From: Histomonas meleagridis
Lineage: Eukaryota; Parabasalia; Tritrichomonadida; Dientamoebidae
DNA: 64,000 bases
Direction of reading: 5' to 3'
Assembly: GCA_020186115.1 (NCBI GenBank)
Contig: WSYJ01000001.1
Coordinates: forward strand, 434,001 to 498,000
The notes beneath the pieces were generated by a model that made no database searches, was not told where the DNA came from, and saw nothing but the letters and a program-made list of their open reading frames with translations. Position 1 is the stretch's first letter; each line of letters starts with the position of its first letter. Positions 51,767-60,989 of this stretch are shown piece by piece. Made by a program: the position numbers and the translations under genes.

Positions 51767-54700
51767 ATGGGTGAACCTTTTCTAAGTTTTGAAGAGGAAG
51801 ATGATGATTTTATCTATAAAAAAAATTCGTTCCAATGGGAAATTTGTAATTGGTCAAAAATCACAGATGCAAAAGAAGATTTTGAATATAATTTCTCGAT
51901 AATCAATTGCTTTTTTAAGAAACAATCCAATGATATAATATTTTCTTTTTCCTATTCAGGTGGTTACACAATGGATATTACAATTCAAATACAATCTACT
52001 TTAAATTCTGTATTACCAATATCCTGTCATGGTAAATTCACATTTACAGAAAAAGATTATACCCATAAAATAAAATTTCCTTTAGGCTGTAATGATGTTA
52101 CCCATGAGAGTGGATATCTAACACAAAAAGATTCTGTCATATTTTGCATAATCATAAAACAATGCGAAAACGAATCTATTGATTCAAGCAGTGAAGCTGA
52201 ATACCTTGATACGGATTTTCTTCATTCTGAAAAATCATATTTACCATTTAAACCAATCACAACAGAAATAGAGAGCTCTACACCCATATTTTGCGGGCTT
52301 TTAAATCAAGGTGCCACATGTTATATTAATTCCATTCTTCAAGCATTATATCATCTTCCATCATTTCGTAAACTTATTTTTATTATGGATGAAGATACAA
52401 ACAAGCCACCTGAGAAAAACATTATATTAAATCTTAAACTTTTATTTGCACAAATGCAACTTCATAAGAAATCTGCATGTTCCACCAAAGAACTAACCAA
52501 ATCATTTGGTTGGGATGATAGTGATACATTTATACAACATGATGTTCAAGAATTTTGTCGAGTATTACTTGATAATATCGAAACAAAACTTAAAGGCACT
52601 CAATATGAAGATTACATACGAAATTTATTTTGTGGTAAAATGCGAAAATTTGTTCGAGGTCTTAATGTTGAATATGAAAGTTTTAATTATGATTATTTTT
52701 ATGATATATCATTAGACGTAAAGAATTGTCAATCACTTTGTGATTCATTTGATTATTATTTACAAACGGAAAAACTTGAAGGCGATAATCAATATCAAAC
52801 AGATGAATATGGGAAAATAGATGTTGAATTAGGAACTGAATTTTTAGAATTTCCGAAAGTTTTATATTTACATTTAAGAAGATTTGAATATGATCCATTT
52901 ACTGGTTCAGACGAAAAAATTAATTCATTATTTATGTATCCTGATTGTGTTGATTTATCGCAATATGTATTAGAAAAGAATCGGAATCCAGATCTTTCAT
53001 ATGAATATGAATTATATGGAGTTTTAGTACATTCAGGCACAACAATTTCAGGACATTATTATATATTTTTAAGAACTTCTACATCAAAAAAATGGTATAA
53101 ATTTAATGATTCTTATGTAACTTCTGCATCTATAAGAGAAGTATTTGATGCTAATTATGGCGGCCCAAGTAATTTATTTGGGTTTGAACAAACTGATCAA
53201 GTATTTAGTGCTTATATGTTAATATATGTAGCAAAAGATTTTGCAGATGAACTTTATGAAAATGTTCCAAATGATTTAATTTCTCCAAGGATAATTGAAT
53301 TAATAGAAAGAAAAGAAAATAAAGAAAAAATCGATATAACAATATATAATAAAACAGCATTAGAATTAAATGCATTAAATGGAAGTTTTTCTTTTGTGTC
53401 AAGAATTTCGAATCCATTAAAAATATCGGTGAAAAAAGGAGAATTAAATTCCAATATTTATGATTTAATTTCTGATATTTTAATGATTCCAACAAATTGT
53501 TTTGATTTATTTTCATGTACATCCGACAAATTAACCTCAAAAGTCGTAAATTCACCATCATATAAAACATCACAAAACTCAAACTTTTTTATGATAAGAA
53601 AAGAAATTGAAGATGACAAATATGATACCCCAGTATTAATATATTTTTATTTTAGTAATTTAAAAGGTCCAATACGATTTCTATTTACGAAATATGTTGA
53701 TTCAATAGTTTATTCGAATGATTTTCCTAAAATTGTTTCAAGCGTTAGAACATTTTTAAAAATTCCGGATTCAATTAACTTAAACATATATCAAAATTTT
53801 GGTATCACTAAAACATTTTCTCAAGTAAAAGAATCTGATGTTGAACCATTTATATCATTTTCCAGAGGTACAATTTTAGTATTTGAGACAGAAAATGGAG
53901 AAATAATTGAACAAAATACTTATGTTGATTTAGAAACTGATGAAAAAAATTATCTTTATATGATTAATGATCAAACAAAATCATTTTTGGATTATTATAA
54001 CTTATTTAAAGATACAACAGAAATAAAAATTATAAAAGAAGATAATAATTATTATATAAAATACCCTCCAACAATTACTTTGGAACAGTTCATAAAATTC
54101 ATTAAAATTATTTTTAATGAAAACAGAGATTTTTTAATGTTTAAAAATCATGATGTTAATCCTATTGTTGAAGATGTAAATGCAAAAATTTCCGATGTTA
54201 TATCTGAGAAAGTCGAAATATTTTTTATAGATAATGATTACCTTAATTGTGTAAATAATTTTTCTTTAATAAATTTAATGATTTCATATGATTCAATAAC
54301 AATAGCGAAAAAATCACAATTTTTATTTAGTTCTCGTGCAAGTGTATCAGACTTAATTGAGCATATTAGACAAACTGAAGTGGAGAATATAAATAGTAAT
54401 ACAAATTTAAGATTAATGGAAATCAAAAAGAAAAAAATCCTAAAAATTTTGGATTTGGGTGTCGAAATAAACGAACTACAAAACCCGTTAAGAATTGAAG
54501 TAGTTCCAGATGACCAAATAGGCTCAGAATTAATAACGGTTTCATACAACTCGCAATATATGAGAAAAAAAAATCAACCATTTTTATTAAAAATAGTACA
54601 AGATGAAGTGTTCCATGATACAAAACAAAGAATTTTCAATGCATTAAAATGGGAAGATAAAGATATGGAATATTTTGGTTTCAAATTAGTTGGAAATTAT

Positions 54701-54835
54701 GGAAAAAATTATACTTTAAAAAATGAAGACAAACTTTCTTCTTTAAGTAAGGACTTCGAAGCACTGGAAATAACTGAAAACGAATATGAGCTACTTTGCC
54801 ATAGTTCGCAACCTGCTGTTCATTTTTATAATTAG
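51767..54835 (+). CDS. USP7-like ubiquitin carboxyl-terminal hydrolase with MATH domain
   Basis: The protein is 1022 residues. Residues about 18-135 form a MATH/TRAF-like domain (FQWEICNWSKI). The USP domain starts near 170 with the Cys box GLLNQGATCYINSILQALYHLP (nucleophile Cys about 186), then WDDSDTFIQHDVQEFCRVLLDNIE, and the His box SGTTISGHYYIFLRTS with WYKFNDSYV near 420-450. The remainder holds ubiquitin-like folds as in the USP7 C-terminus, ending without motifs. MATH plus USP plus tandem Ubl order is characteristic of USP7/HAUSP, which removes ubiquitin from nuclear substrates. C-terminal regulatory tail residues cannot be judged. The zinc-finger cysteines are absent or degenerate, as in USP7. 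Confidence 0.85.
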   Translation: MGEPFLSFEEEDDDFIYKKNSFQWEICNWSKITDAKEDFEYNFSIINCFFKKQSNDIIFSFSYSGGYTMDITIQIQSTLNSVLPISCHGKFTFTEKDYTHKIKFPLGCNDVTHESGYLTQKDSVIFCIIIKQCENESIDSSSEAEYLDTDFLHSEKSYLPFKPITTEIESSTPIFCGLLNQGATCYINSILQALYHLPSFRKLIFIMDEDTNKPPEKNIILNLKLLFAQMQLHKKSACSTKELTKSFGWDDSDTFIQHDVQEFCRVLLDNIETKLKGTQYEDYIRNLFCGKMRKFVRGLNVEYESFNYDYFYDISLDVKNCQSLCDSFDYYLQTEKLEGDNQYQTDEYGKIDVELGTEFLEFPKVLYLHLRRFEYDPFTGSDEKINSLFMYPDCVDLSQYVLEKNRNPDLSYEYELYGVLVHSGTTISGHYYIFLRTSTSKKWYKFNDSYVTSASIREVFDANYGGPSNLFGFEQTDQVFSAYMLIYVAKDFADELYENVPNDLISPRIIELIERKENKEKIDITIYNKTALELNALNGSFSFVSRISNPLKISVKKGELNSNIYDLISDILMIPTNCFDLFSCTSDKLTSKVVNSPSYKTSQNSNFFMIRKEIEDDKYDTPVLIYFYFSNLKGPIRFLFTKYVDSIVYSNDFPKIVSSVRTFLKIPDSINLNIYQNFGITKTFSQVKESDVEPFISFSRGTILVFETENGEIIEQNTYVDLETDEKNYLYMINDQTKSFLDYYNLFKDTTEIKIIKEDNNYYIKYPPTITLEQFIKFIKIIFNENRDFLMFKNHDVNPIVEDVNAKISDVISEKVEIFFIDNDYLNCVNNFSLINLMISYDSITIAKKSQFLFSSRASVSDLIEHIRQTEVENINSNTNLRLMEIKKKKILKILDLGVEINELQNPLRIEVVPDDQIGSELITVSYNSQYMRKKNQPFLLKIVQDEVFHDTKQRIFNALKWEDKDMEYFGFKLVGNYGKNYTLKNEDKLSSLSKDFEALEITENEYELLCHSSQPAVHFYN

Positions 54836-55680
54836 GCCATTATTATAGAATAAATGTAAATTCATCATTTTTTGGAATGTAAAATATTTTGATTTACGAA
54901 TTCGTAAATTCATCAAATGTTGAGTTAAATAAATTTTTTTAGTGACAGCTGAAAATGTTGATGGTTCGACTTAAAATGTGGTCTCTGCAATATCAAAGAA
55001 TTAATATAAAGCTAAAAACATTTAAAAAATTACTGAATTGAAAAATGAATGAATAATAAAAACGAAAAATCAAGAAATTAATTGTTTCTAAAATCACACG
55101 ATTCGTCATAATCAATGTGATATGTTACAAGTCAATATGTTGTTATATCCTCATTAAGCAAGGGAGGTCCATTCCATCACGATAAGCCATTTGAAAAAGT
55201 GGTATATTCTATCAATTATTCTATTAAACCGATGAAATATCTTTACAACGTTGAATGGGGACTTTTGAAAATATGAATAGTTTACATTATTTTGGAGGAC
55301 TGTACATTCAAATTTGAAACAAAATTATGGTTTGATCAAACGACCATGAAATTGACCTGTTGATTTAACAATTCAAATTTTGATTAAATTATCAAGAATA
55401 TATTCACTTTTTGAACATATAAGAACTGTTATTTTCTGAAATCCCCACGCACAAAAAAAAAACGCTGAAAAAAACTTGCAAGTTATCGACCTCTAACAGC
55501 GGATTTTGATATTTTTCGAATTATACAACATATATTATTAAATAAAAGTTAATTTTACATGCTATTTGATGAAAAAATTTGCAAATCTCAGGATATAATT
55601 GTTTTGGATATTTTGTGCAAAAACGACACTTTTATACGAAAGCCAACAAAAAAAATTTTTAAAGCGATCAATTAAGTAAA
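54836..55680. other. Intergenic region upstream of the CAMK-like kinase
   Basis: An 845-bp AT-rich region. The kinase frame downstream has no ATG, so an upstream exon may lie here. A 38-codon frame with an ATG (55559-55675, MLFDEKICKSQDII and onward) is the best candidate for such an exon but no convincing donor was found. No other gene is evident. Confidence 0.4.
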
Positions 55681-56946
55681 CTTATCAATAATTGTGTGCT
55701 TTTCCAGTATCATCATCATTTGAACATTCAAACTAATCCCTCAAGCGATCAACAAAACACAGCAAAACCATGGCCAAGTGAAGTAAAATTCTATGAAATT
55801 GGTGAAGAGCTTGGTCATGGTGCTTTTTCTCATGTTTGCAAAGCAAGAAATACAAAAAACAATCAAGAATATGCAATAAAAATATTTCCCAAAAGTAATT
55901 TATTAGACAAAGGCGATTTAAATCGATTCCAAAGAGAAATTAATACAATGGCGTATCTCAGACATGATAATATAGTTGCTCTTTATGATTTTTTCTGGGA
56001 TGATACAAATTTTTATTTAGTGATTGATTACTGTCCCGGTGGTGAGCTTTTTGATTACATTGTTGAACATGACAAGTTAACAGAACCAGAATCAGCCTAT
56101 GTTTTTCAGCAAATTGTATCTGCAATTGCCTACTGTCATAAATCCGGTGTTGCTCATCGTGATCTTAAGCCCGAGAACATTCTTATTACCAAATTTCCAC
56201 ATATTAAAGTTTCTGATTTTGGATTATGTGGATTTATCTCAGAGCAACAAATGATGAAAACATTTTGTGGTTCGCCATGTTATTGTTCACCCGAATGTTT
56301 ATGTCGTGTCCAATACGATGGGCGTAAAAGTGACATTTGGAGTCTCGGCGTGATATTATATGCAATGGTAACAGGCGAACATCCATGGAATGTATCAAAT
56401 ACGTCGATTATGTTACGCCAAATTCTAAAAGGCTTATATACCATTCCGTCCTATGTATCATCCGATTGTCGCGAGTTAATTGGACAAATGATGCGTGTTA
56501 ATCCGCAAGAAAGAGCATCAATTGAAGACGTGCTAAAGCATCCATGGCTCAAAATCGCGGATAAATTACCAATTGCGCGAAAAAGTTCACAAGTTTGCAT
56601 CATTATGCCGCCTGAACAAAACTTGTCACTTATCGAAATATCAGAAGCGAATGCACAAACATCAAAACTATCAAATCATGGAATTGTTTCTCCTTTCGAA
56701 GATAACGTAAAGAAAAAAGACCCCGAAACAGAACTTAGTGGTTTGCCGAAGTTATGCATAAGAAGTTCTTCAGTCGAATCTTTGAAGGAAAAAAGAAATA
56801 GTAATAAAACTGCAAGAAAGAATTTGGGGTTAACAGGATTACCGACCTTAAGAAGAAGACAGAAATCCGCAGTGAACCTGTTGGCTCACACACTGATTTC
56901 CCCGAAACTCCCAAAGTCAATGGCAGAAATTATGGAGGAACCATAA
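55681..56946 (+). CDS. CAMK-like serine/threonine kinase, start unresolved
   Basis: The frame is open from the TAA at 55678-55680, but the first in-frame ATG is at 55948, inside the kinase N-lobe. Without the upstream part the glycine loop would be lost. Domain order: loop LGHGAFSHV, AIKIFPKSN, YLVIDYCPGGELFDYI, catalytic HRDLKPENILI, DFGLCG, activation segment KTFCGSPCYCSPE (SPE in place of APE), and DIWSLGVILYAMVTGEHPW. The tail is about 150 residues, Ser/Lys-rich, ending SMAEIMEEP, with no recognised KA1 or UBA domain. Family: CAMK-like (AMPK/MARK/Nim1 group), which is hugely expanded in trichomonads. The missing ATG means an unseen short intron, a non-AUG start, or a damaged 5' end. The stop is in TAAAA. 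Confidence 0.85.
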   Translation, partial: LINNCVLFQYHHHLNIQTNPSSDQQNTAKPWPSEVKFYEIGEELGHGAFSHVCKARNTKNNQEYAIKIFPKSNLLDKGDLNRFQREINTMAYLRHDNIVALYDFFWDDTNFYLVIDYCPGGELFDYIVEHDKLTEPESAYVFQQIVSAIAYCHKSGVAHRDLKPENILITKFPHIKVSDFGLCGFISEQQMMKTFCGSPCYCSPECLCRVQYDGRKSDIWSLGVILYAMVTGEHPWNVSNTSIMLRQILKGLYTIPSYVSSDCRELIGQMMRVNPQERASIEDVLKHPWLKIADKLPIARKSSQVCIIMPPEQNLSLIEISEANAQTSKLSNHGIVSPFEDNVKKKDPETELSGLPKLCIRSSSVESLKEKRNSNKTARKNLGLTGLPTLRRRQKSAVNLLAHTLISPKLPKSMAEIMEEP

Positions 56947-57593
56947 AATTTATTATCTATTTGCGTAATAAAAACTGTTTATTTGATAATTTGTAATTAA
57001 TTAAATATTTATGTGTAAACTCACAGCAATTCAACTTATGTATTTGCATTAAAAAAGGAATATTTTGATGGTGCAAAGTGATTTCAGTTGAAAAGTACTT
57101 TACTCAATTTTTTTTGTGGCAACGGAGTGTTACTTAGTTATAACGGGCTTGAAACATCGGATAGATCTTCAATATAATATGTTTTACTCAGAAGGGAAAG
57201 CAATTGCAAAAAGAAGAGCGCTTTATTCATTGAGTCTTCTGCAATAAATAACATTAGTGTCCTTAAAGCGTTCATATAGCTTGCAAAGGAGATGATAAAA
57301 AATAAATGCTATACAATCAAAGAAAATGAATGATTCCAAATTAAAGGTGAAAAAATATGTCTAATATTTTAATGTTATAAATTTTCATGTAATATCAATG
57401 ATTAAATTGTTTCCAACTCTATTTGCTTCGTTAAGTTATCATCAACATCATTCAAAACAAAAAAATTAACTTTGTAAATATTTTGTTATAATATACATAA
57501 ATTTAAAATATTATTAATCCAATGTGCACATTGCTAAACAACATTTTTACATAATAAATGGAAGACACCCCCAGAAAACGTTAATTACTTTGA
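56947..57593. other. Tandem intergenic region, no gene seen
   Basis: AT-rich 647-bp spacer between the kinase and enolase genes. It contains the enolase promoter element near its end. No repeat, tRNA or coding frame is evident. Confidence 0.45.
57577..57583 (+). promoter_or_regulatory. AACGTTA element upstream of enolase
   Basis: AACGTTA lies 10 nt before the ATG at 57594, in a gene whose codon use suggests high expression. It is a clear example of the recurrent CGTT group. Confidence 0.45.
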
Positions 57594-59096
57594 ATGGTTT
57601 ATGTTGATCTGACAGCTTTGTCAGGTAATCGTTCACCACTTTTTATGACCGACAACAAAGCCGCTGCTGCTGAATACCTTCAAAATCACAAGGTCACTGA
57701 GATTCTTCAGGAAGCAGTTACCGAACTTGTCAGCAAAAAACCCGAAGATGCCTTCGGTTTTCTTTATCACATATTCAAGAGCCAAGCTGCTGCACCTGTT
57801 ATTGATCACCTTGTAGGTCGTGAAGTTCTTGATTCACGTGGTAATCCAACAGTCGAAACTGATGTCTATGTTAAGTATCTTGGTCAAGTTCAATTTGCAG
57901 GCCGATCATCTGCTCCTTCTGGTGCCTCCACTGGTTCCAATGAAGCACGTGAGCTTCGTGACAAAGACTCACCACGTTATGGCGGCAAAGGAACATTAAC
58001 AGCCTCATCAAATGTATCAACAATTCTTTCTCCAGCACTCCAAGGCAAACCACTCAATGACCTCAAAGTACTCGACAAGATCATTTGTGAAACAGATGGC
58101 ACAGAACTCAAAGAGAAAGTTGGTGGAAATGCATGCACAGCCACATCATTTGCACTTGCAGAAGCAGGAGCCTCCCTTGAAGGGCTCCAACTCTTTGAGT
58201 ACCTTGCACGTCAATATCACGGCGAGAATCTTCCAAAGAAGTACAAATTACCAACACCATTTTTCAATATATTAAATGGTGGTAAACACGCAGGTGGAAA
58301 TCTTAAATTACAAGAATTTATGGCATCACCAGCACCAGGCATACCATATCCAGACCAACTTCGCATGGTTGCTGAGACATATCAAAAACTTGGTGCATTA
58401 CTTGTCAAGAAATACGGCATCTCCGCTAAGAATCTTGGCGATGAAGGAGGCTATGCGCCACTTCTTAACACTCCAGAAGAAGCAATTTCGATCATCGAAG
58501 ATGCGATACGCGATGCCGGCTATGAACCTGGAAAAGACATCCGCATTGGCCTTGATGCAGCCGCCTCCGAATTTTATGATGAAGAAAGTAAATTATATGA
58601 AGTCGAAGTTGGCGTCAAGAAGACTGGTGATGAAATGATTCAATATTGGAAAGATTTAATCGAAAAACATCCATCGATTGTCTCAATCGAAGATGGGTTA
58701 CATGAAAAAGACTATGAACATTGGGTCAAATTAAATGAAGCGATTGGCGATAAGTGTCAACTTGTTGGCGATGATTTATACACAACAAATCCAAACACTA
58801 TTCGCAAAGGACTTGAAGGAAGATGGTGCAACGCATTGTTACTAAAGGTAAATCAAATCGGTACAATAAGCGAAGCTATGGAAGCAGCAAAACTTATTCT
58901 CGACGCGGGTCAAAATGTTATGGTAAGTCATCGATCCGGCGAAACATGCAACTCAGTGATCGCAGACTTGGCGGTGGCAATTGGAGCACAGGCAATAAAG
59001 ACTGGGTCAACAGCAAGAGGAGAAAGAATCGAAAAGTACACGAGATTACTCCAAATTTACGAATACTTAAAGGAGAAGGATATGCTCGATGAGTAA
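57594..59096 (+). CDS. Enolase with N-terminal Dpy-30/RII-like docking domain
   Basis: The protein is 500 residues, about 65 longer than ordinary enolase. Residues 22-62 (AAAAEYLQNHKVTEILQEAV and PEDAFGFLYHIFKSQ) look like a Dpy-30/RIIa-type dimerisation-docking helix pair. The enolase proper starts near residue 70 (VGREVLDSRGNPTVE). Active-site motifs are intact: PSGASTG lid, QEFM, DEGGYAP, metal ligands in GLDAAASEF, SIEDGL and VGDDLYTTN, the catalytic Lys in LLLKVNQIG, and SHRSGET. It should interconvert 2-phosphoglycerate and phosphoenolpyruvate. The layout matches ENO4, the sperm-flagellar enolase of animals, but here the catalytic residues are all kept. Docking to an AKAP-like or radial-spoke-like partner is inferred. 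The C-ending codon bias indicates strong expression. Confidence 0.9.
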   Translation: MVYVDLTALSGNRSPLFMTDNKAAAAEYLQNHKVTEILQEAVTELVSKKPEDAFGFLYHIFKSQAAAPVIDHLVGREVLDSRGNPTVETDVYVKYLGQVQFAGRSSAPSGASTGSNEARELRDKDSPRYGGKGTLTASSNVSTILSPALQGKPLNDLKVLDKIICETDGTELKEKVGGNACTATSFALAEAGASLEGLQLFEYLARQYHGENLPKKYKLPTPFFNILNGGKHAGGNLKLQEFMASPAPGIPYPDQLRMVAETYQKLGALLVKKYGISAKNLGDEGGYAPLLNTPEEAISIIEDAIRDAGYEPGKDIRIGLDAAASEFYDEESKLYEVEVGVKKTGDEMIQYWKDLIEKHPSIVSIEDGLHEKDYEHWVKLNEAIGDKCQLVGDDLYTTNPNTIRKGLEGRWCNALLLKVNQIGTISEAMEAAKLILDAGQNVMVSHRSGETCNSVIADLAVAIGAQAIKTGSTARGERIEKYTRLLQIYEYLKEKDMLDE

Positions 59097-59099
59097 ACA

Positions 59100-59363
59100 A
59101 TGAGCAAATTAAATAACTTTTTGAAAGTAAACAAAACATATGTAAAGTTACAAATGGAGAAATTCGTTCTGTTGGACAATTTGGAAATTATTCTTCGTAT
59201 ATTTTATGGTTCATTTTTATCACATTTAAAAGCAAACAAAACATATGTAAAGTTACAAATGGAGAAATTCGTTCTGTTGTACAATTTGGAAATTATTCTT
59301 CGTACATTTTATGGTTCATTTTTATCACATTTAAAAACAAACAAAACAAATGTAAAGTTATAA
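59100..59363 (+). CDS. 87-residue repeat ORF directly after enolase (doubtful gene)
   Basis: An ATG four bases after the enolase stop opens an 87-codon frame. It is made of a 35-residue unit repeated about 2.3 times: VNKTYVKLQMEKFVLL followed by NLEIILRIFYGSFLSHLK, then nearly identical copies, ending in TAA. The 105-bp DNA unit is a multiple of three, and differences between copies include conservative changes. It resembles no family I know. It may simply be an expanded 3' UTR that happens to be open, or a small hydrophobic/basic repeat peptide. Confidence 0.3.
   Translation: MSKLNNFLKVNKTYVKLQMEKFVLLDNLEIILRIFYGSFLSHLKANKTYVKLQMEKFVLLYNLEIILRTFYGSFLSHLKTNKTNVKL
59129..59362. repeat. 105-bp tandem repeat in the enolase 3' flank
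   Basis: Units begin at 59129, 59234 and 59339 (AAACAAAACATATG, last copy AAACAAAACAAATG). Copies 1 and 2 differ at only a few bases, so the duplication is recent. The unit length of 105 keeps the reading frame. Confidence 0.95.
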
Positions 59364-59856
59364 TTTTTGGTGGCAAAGAGGTCAATTATAATCAAATTCA
59401 GTGAATAAATTTCCATTTAGTAATAATAAAATTGTTCTAATATTTTTTAAGTTCGAAGATATATTTCATATAAATTGTTAACAATAAGATACTGAAATAT
59501 GAATTAATTATTTTTCGGTTGATATATAGGTAGAAAAAAAACAGTCTTATGAAATTTTTTGATTTTGATATTATTTATAGAAATAAAATGGAATGATCAT
59601 TCATATAATCCGGAGCCATTTTACATTGGCAATAAAAATTAGTAAACAAATTGTTCGTAGAATCATATTATATTTAATTCACATATAAAATTATATTGAA
59701 TAATAAGATGTTAATATAGCTCTATATTGTTTATACATCTAAGCATATTATAAAAAAATCGAAAATATTGCCTTTGAAGAGGCTCTTTGGTGAGCGTTTA
59801 TTAATTTACAGTGTACTTTTTAAATATTGTATGCAACATTTCAGAAAATAAATTGG
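59364..59856. other. Intergenic region upstream of the DUF3447 gene
   Basis: AT-rich 493-bp spacer. An AGCGTTTATTAATTT element lies near 59795 and a GTATGC...TTTCAG segment of 16 nt (59829-59844) is close to the start codon. No gene is evident. Confidence 0.4.
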
Positions 59857-60924
59857 ATGGGAAATTCTAGTAGCCAAGAAAATACTATTAACAAAACCAA
59901 AGAAGAATTATCACGTTGTGAATACATGGAAACAATACAGAAACTAGAAGAAATCATTTTCAATTTAAATAAAGATAATTTTACTCAAACAATTACATCA
60001 ATTACATATCTTATTCATGATAATTTTTCAATTTACACTAAACTAACTCTTTGCCGACTCATATATTTTGCGTTTCTATCGAAATTACAAGATTATCAAC
60101 TTTATTTAAGATTTATAAAAGAATTTGATGAAGCAACAAACTACAAAATATTTAAAAGATTTTTACATTATCTTCTTCAATTAAATTCACAAGAATCAAA
60201 TTTTCTTCTAGAAAAAATGATCAAATTAAATATAATTTCATCAAATTATGTTATAAACATTGAAACTTTTTATTTCGCACATTACATGTCTAATAAAATG
60301 ATAAATTACCTCAAAGGAGCATATCGTATTCCATTTAAGAAATATTTTATTGAAAACTATGAAGAACTTTCAAAAAATGATTGGGAACTTCATAAGAAAT
60401 TAATTAAAGAAGGACATAATCCGAATGAAATCGCGAAAATAATTCGAAATGATGAAATAGAAAAACTCCAAGAAATATCATCACAAACAAATTTTGATTT
60501 TAATCAAACAATTGAACCATCACTTTATGAAAGATGTTCTTTTATTAATCAATATAATGTATCATTAATTGATTATACAGCCTTTTTTTCATCAGCAAAA
60601 TGTTTTAAATATTTACTTATGAATAATACAAAAGTAACAAATACAGGAAAATATGCAATTGCAGGTGGAAATGAAGAAATTATTCATCTATGTGAACAAA
60701 ATCATTCATCTTTTGAAGATGCATATGAAACAGCAATTCAATTTCATCGAAATGATATCTTTCATTATTTATATGAGAATAAAATTATTGAATTTTCTTC
60801 TAAAAGAATAAGTGATTTTATATTTTTTTCTGATACAGAACCTATAAATTTTGAATTATTTAACTTTTTATATGAACAAAATGAAATAGATATAAATATA
60901 AAAAATGATTATATATTTCATTAA
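59857..60924 (+). CDS. DUF3447/ankyrin protein, N-terminal exon, possible myristoylation
   Basis: The frame starts at ATG 59857 (the only in-frame ATG near the start; the open frame reaches ten codons further but from a TTG). It gives 355 residues: MGNSSSQ is a classic N-myristoylation context (Gly2, Ser6). Helical DUF3447-type repeats follow: YRIPFKKYFIENYEELSKNDWELHKKLIKEGHNPNEIAKIIRNDE, then FINQYNVSLIDYTAFFSSAKCFKYLL. It ends NEIDINIKN plus an AT-rich read-through of five codons into a spacer. It is the intact counterpart of the pseudogene at 9801-11133, on the opposite strand about 50 kb away. The gene probably continues into the ankyrin array at 60990-62885. No function is known for the family. 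Confidence 0.75.
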   Translation: MGNSSSQENTINKTKEELSRCEYMETIQKLEEIIFNLNKDNFTQTITSITYLIHDNFSIYTKLTLCRLIYFAFLSKLQDYQLYLRFIKEFDEATNYKIFKRFLHYLLQLNSQESNFLLEKMIKLNIISSNYVINIETFYFAHYMSNKMINYLKGAYRIPFKKYFIENYEELSKNDWELHKKLIKEGHNPNEIAKIIRNDEIEKLQEISSQTNFDFNQTIEPSLYERCSFINQYNVSLIDYTAFFSSAKCFKYLLMNNTKVTNTGKYAIAGGNEEIIHLCEQNHSSFEDAYETAIQFHRNDIFHYLYENKIIEFSSKRISDFIFFSDTEPINFELFNFLYEQNEIDINIKNDYIFH

Positions 60925-60989
60925 AAGTTTAATATATTTTTTCGATATTTTAAAATAATATTTGAAAATTATTAAAAACATTTAAAACT

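Noticed and set aside
55677-55707. Candidate intron GTAAAC...TTTTCCAG that could solve the CAMK-like kinase start
   Set aside because: The acceptor is in phase 0 with the kinase, but the upstream frame in that phase ends in TAA immediately before the GT, so splicing would not supply an ATG.
59829-59844. GTATGC...TTTCAG, a 16-nt intron-like segment before the DUF3447 start codon
   Set aside because: It is shorter than any plausible spliceosomal intron and lies in the 5' flank, where removal changes no protein.
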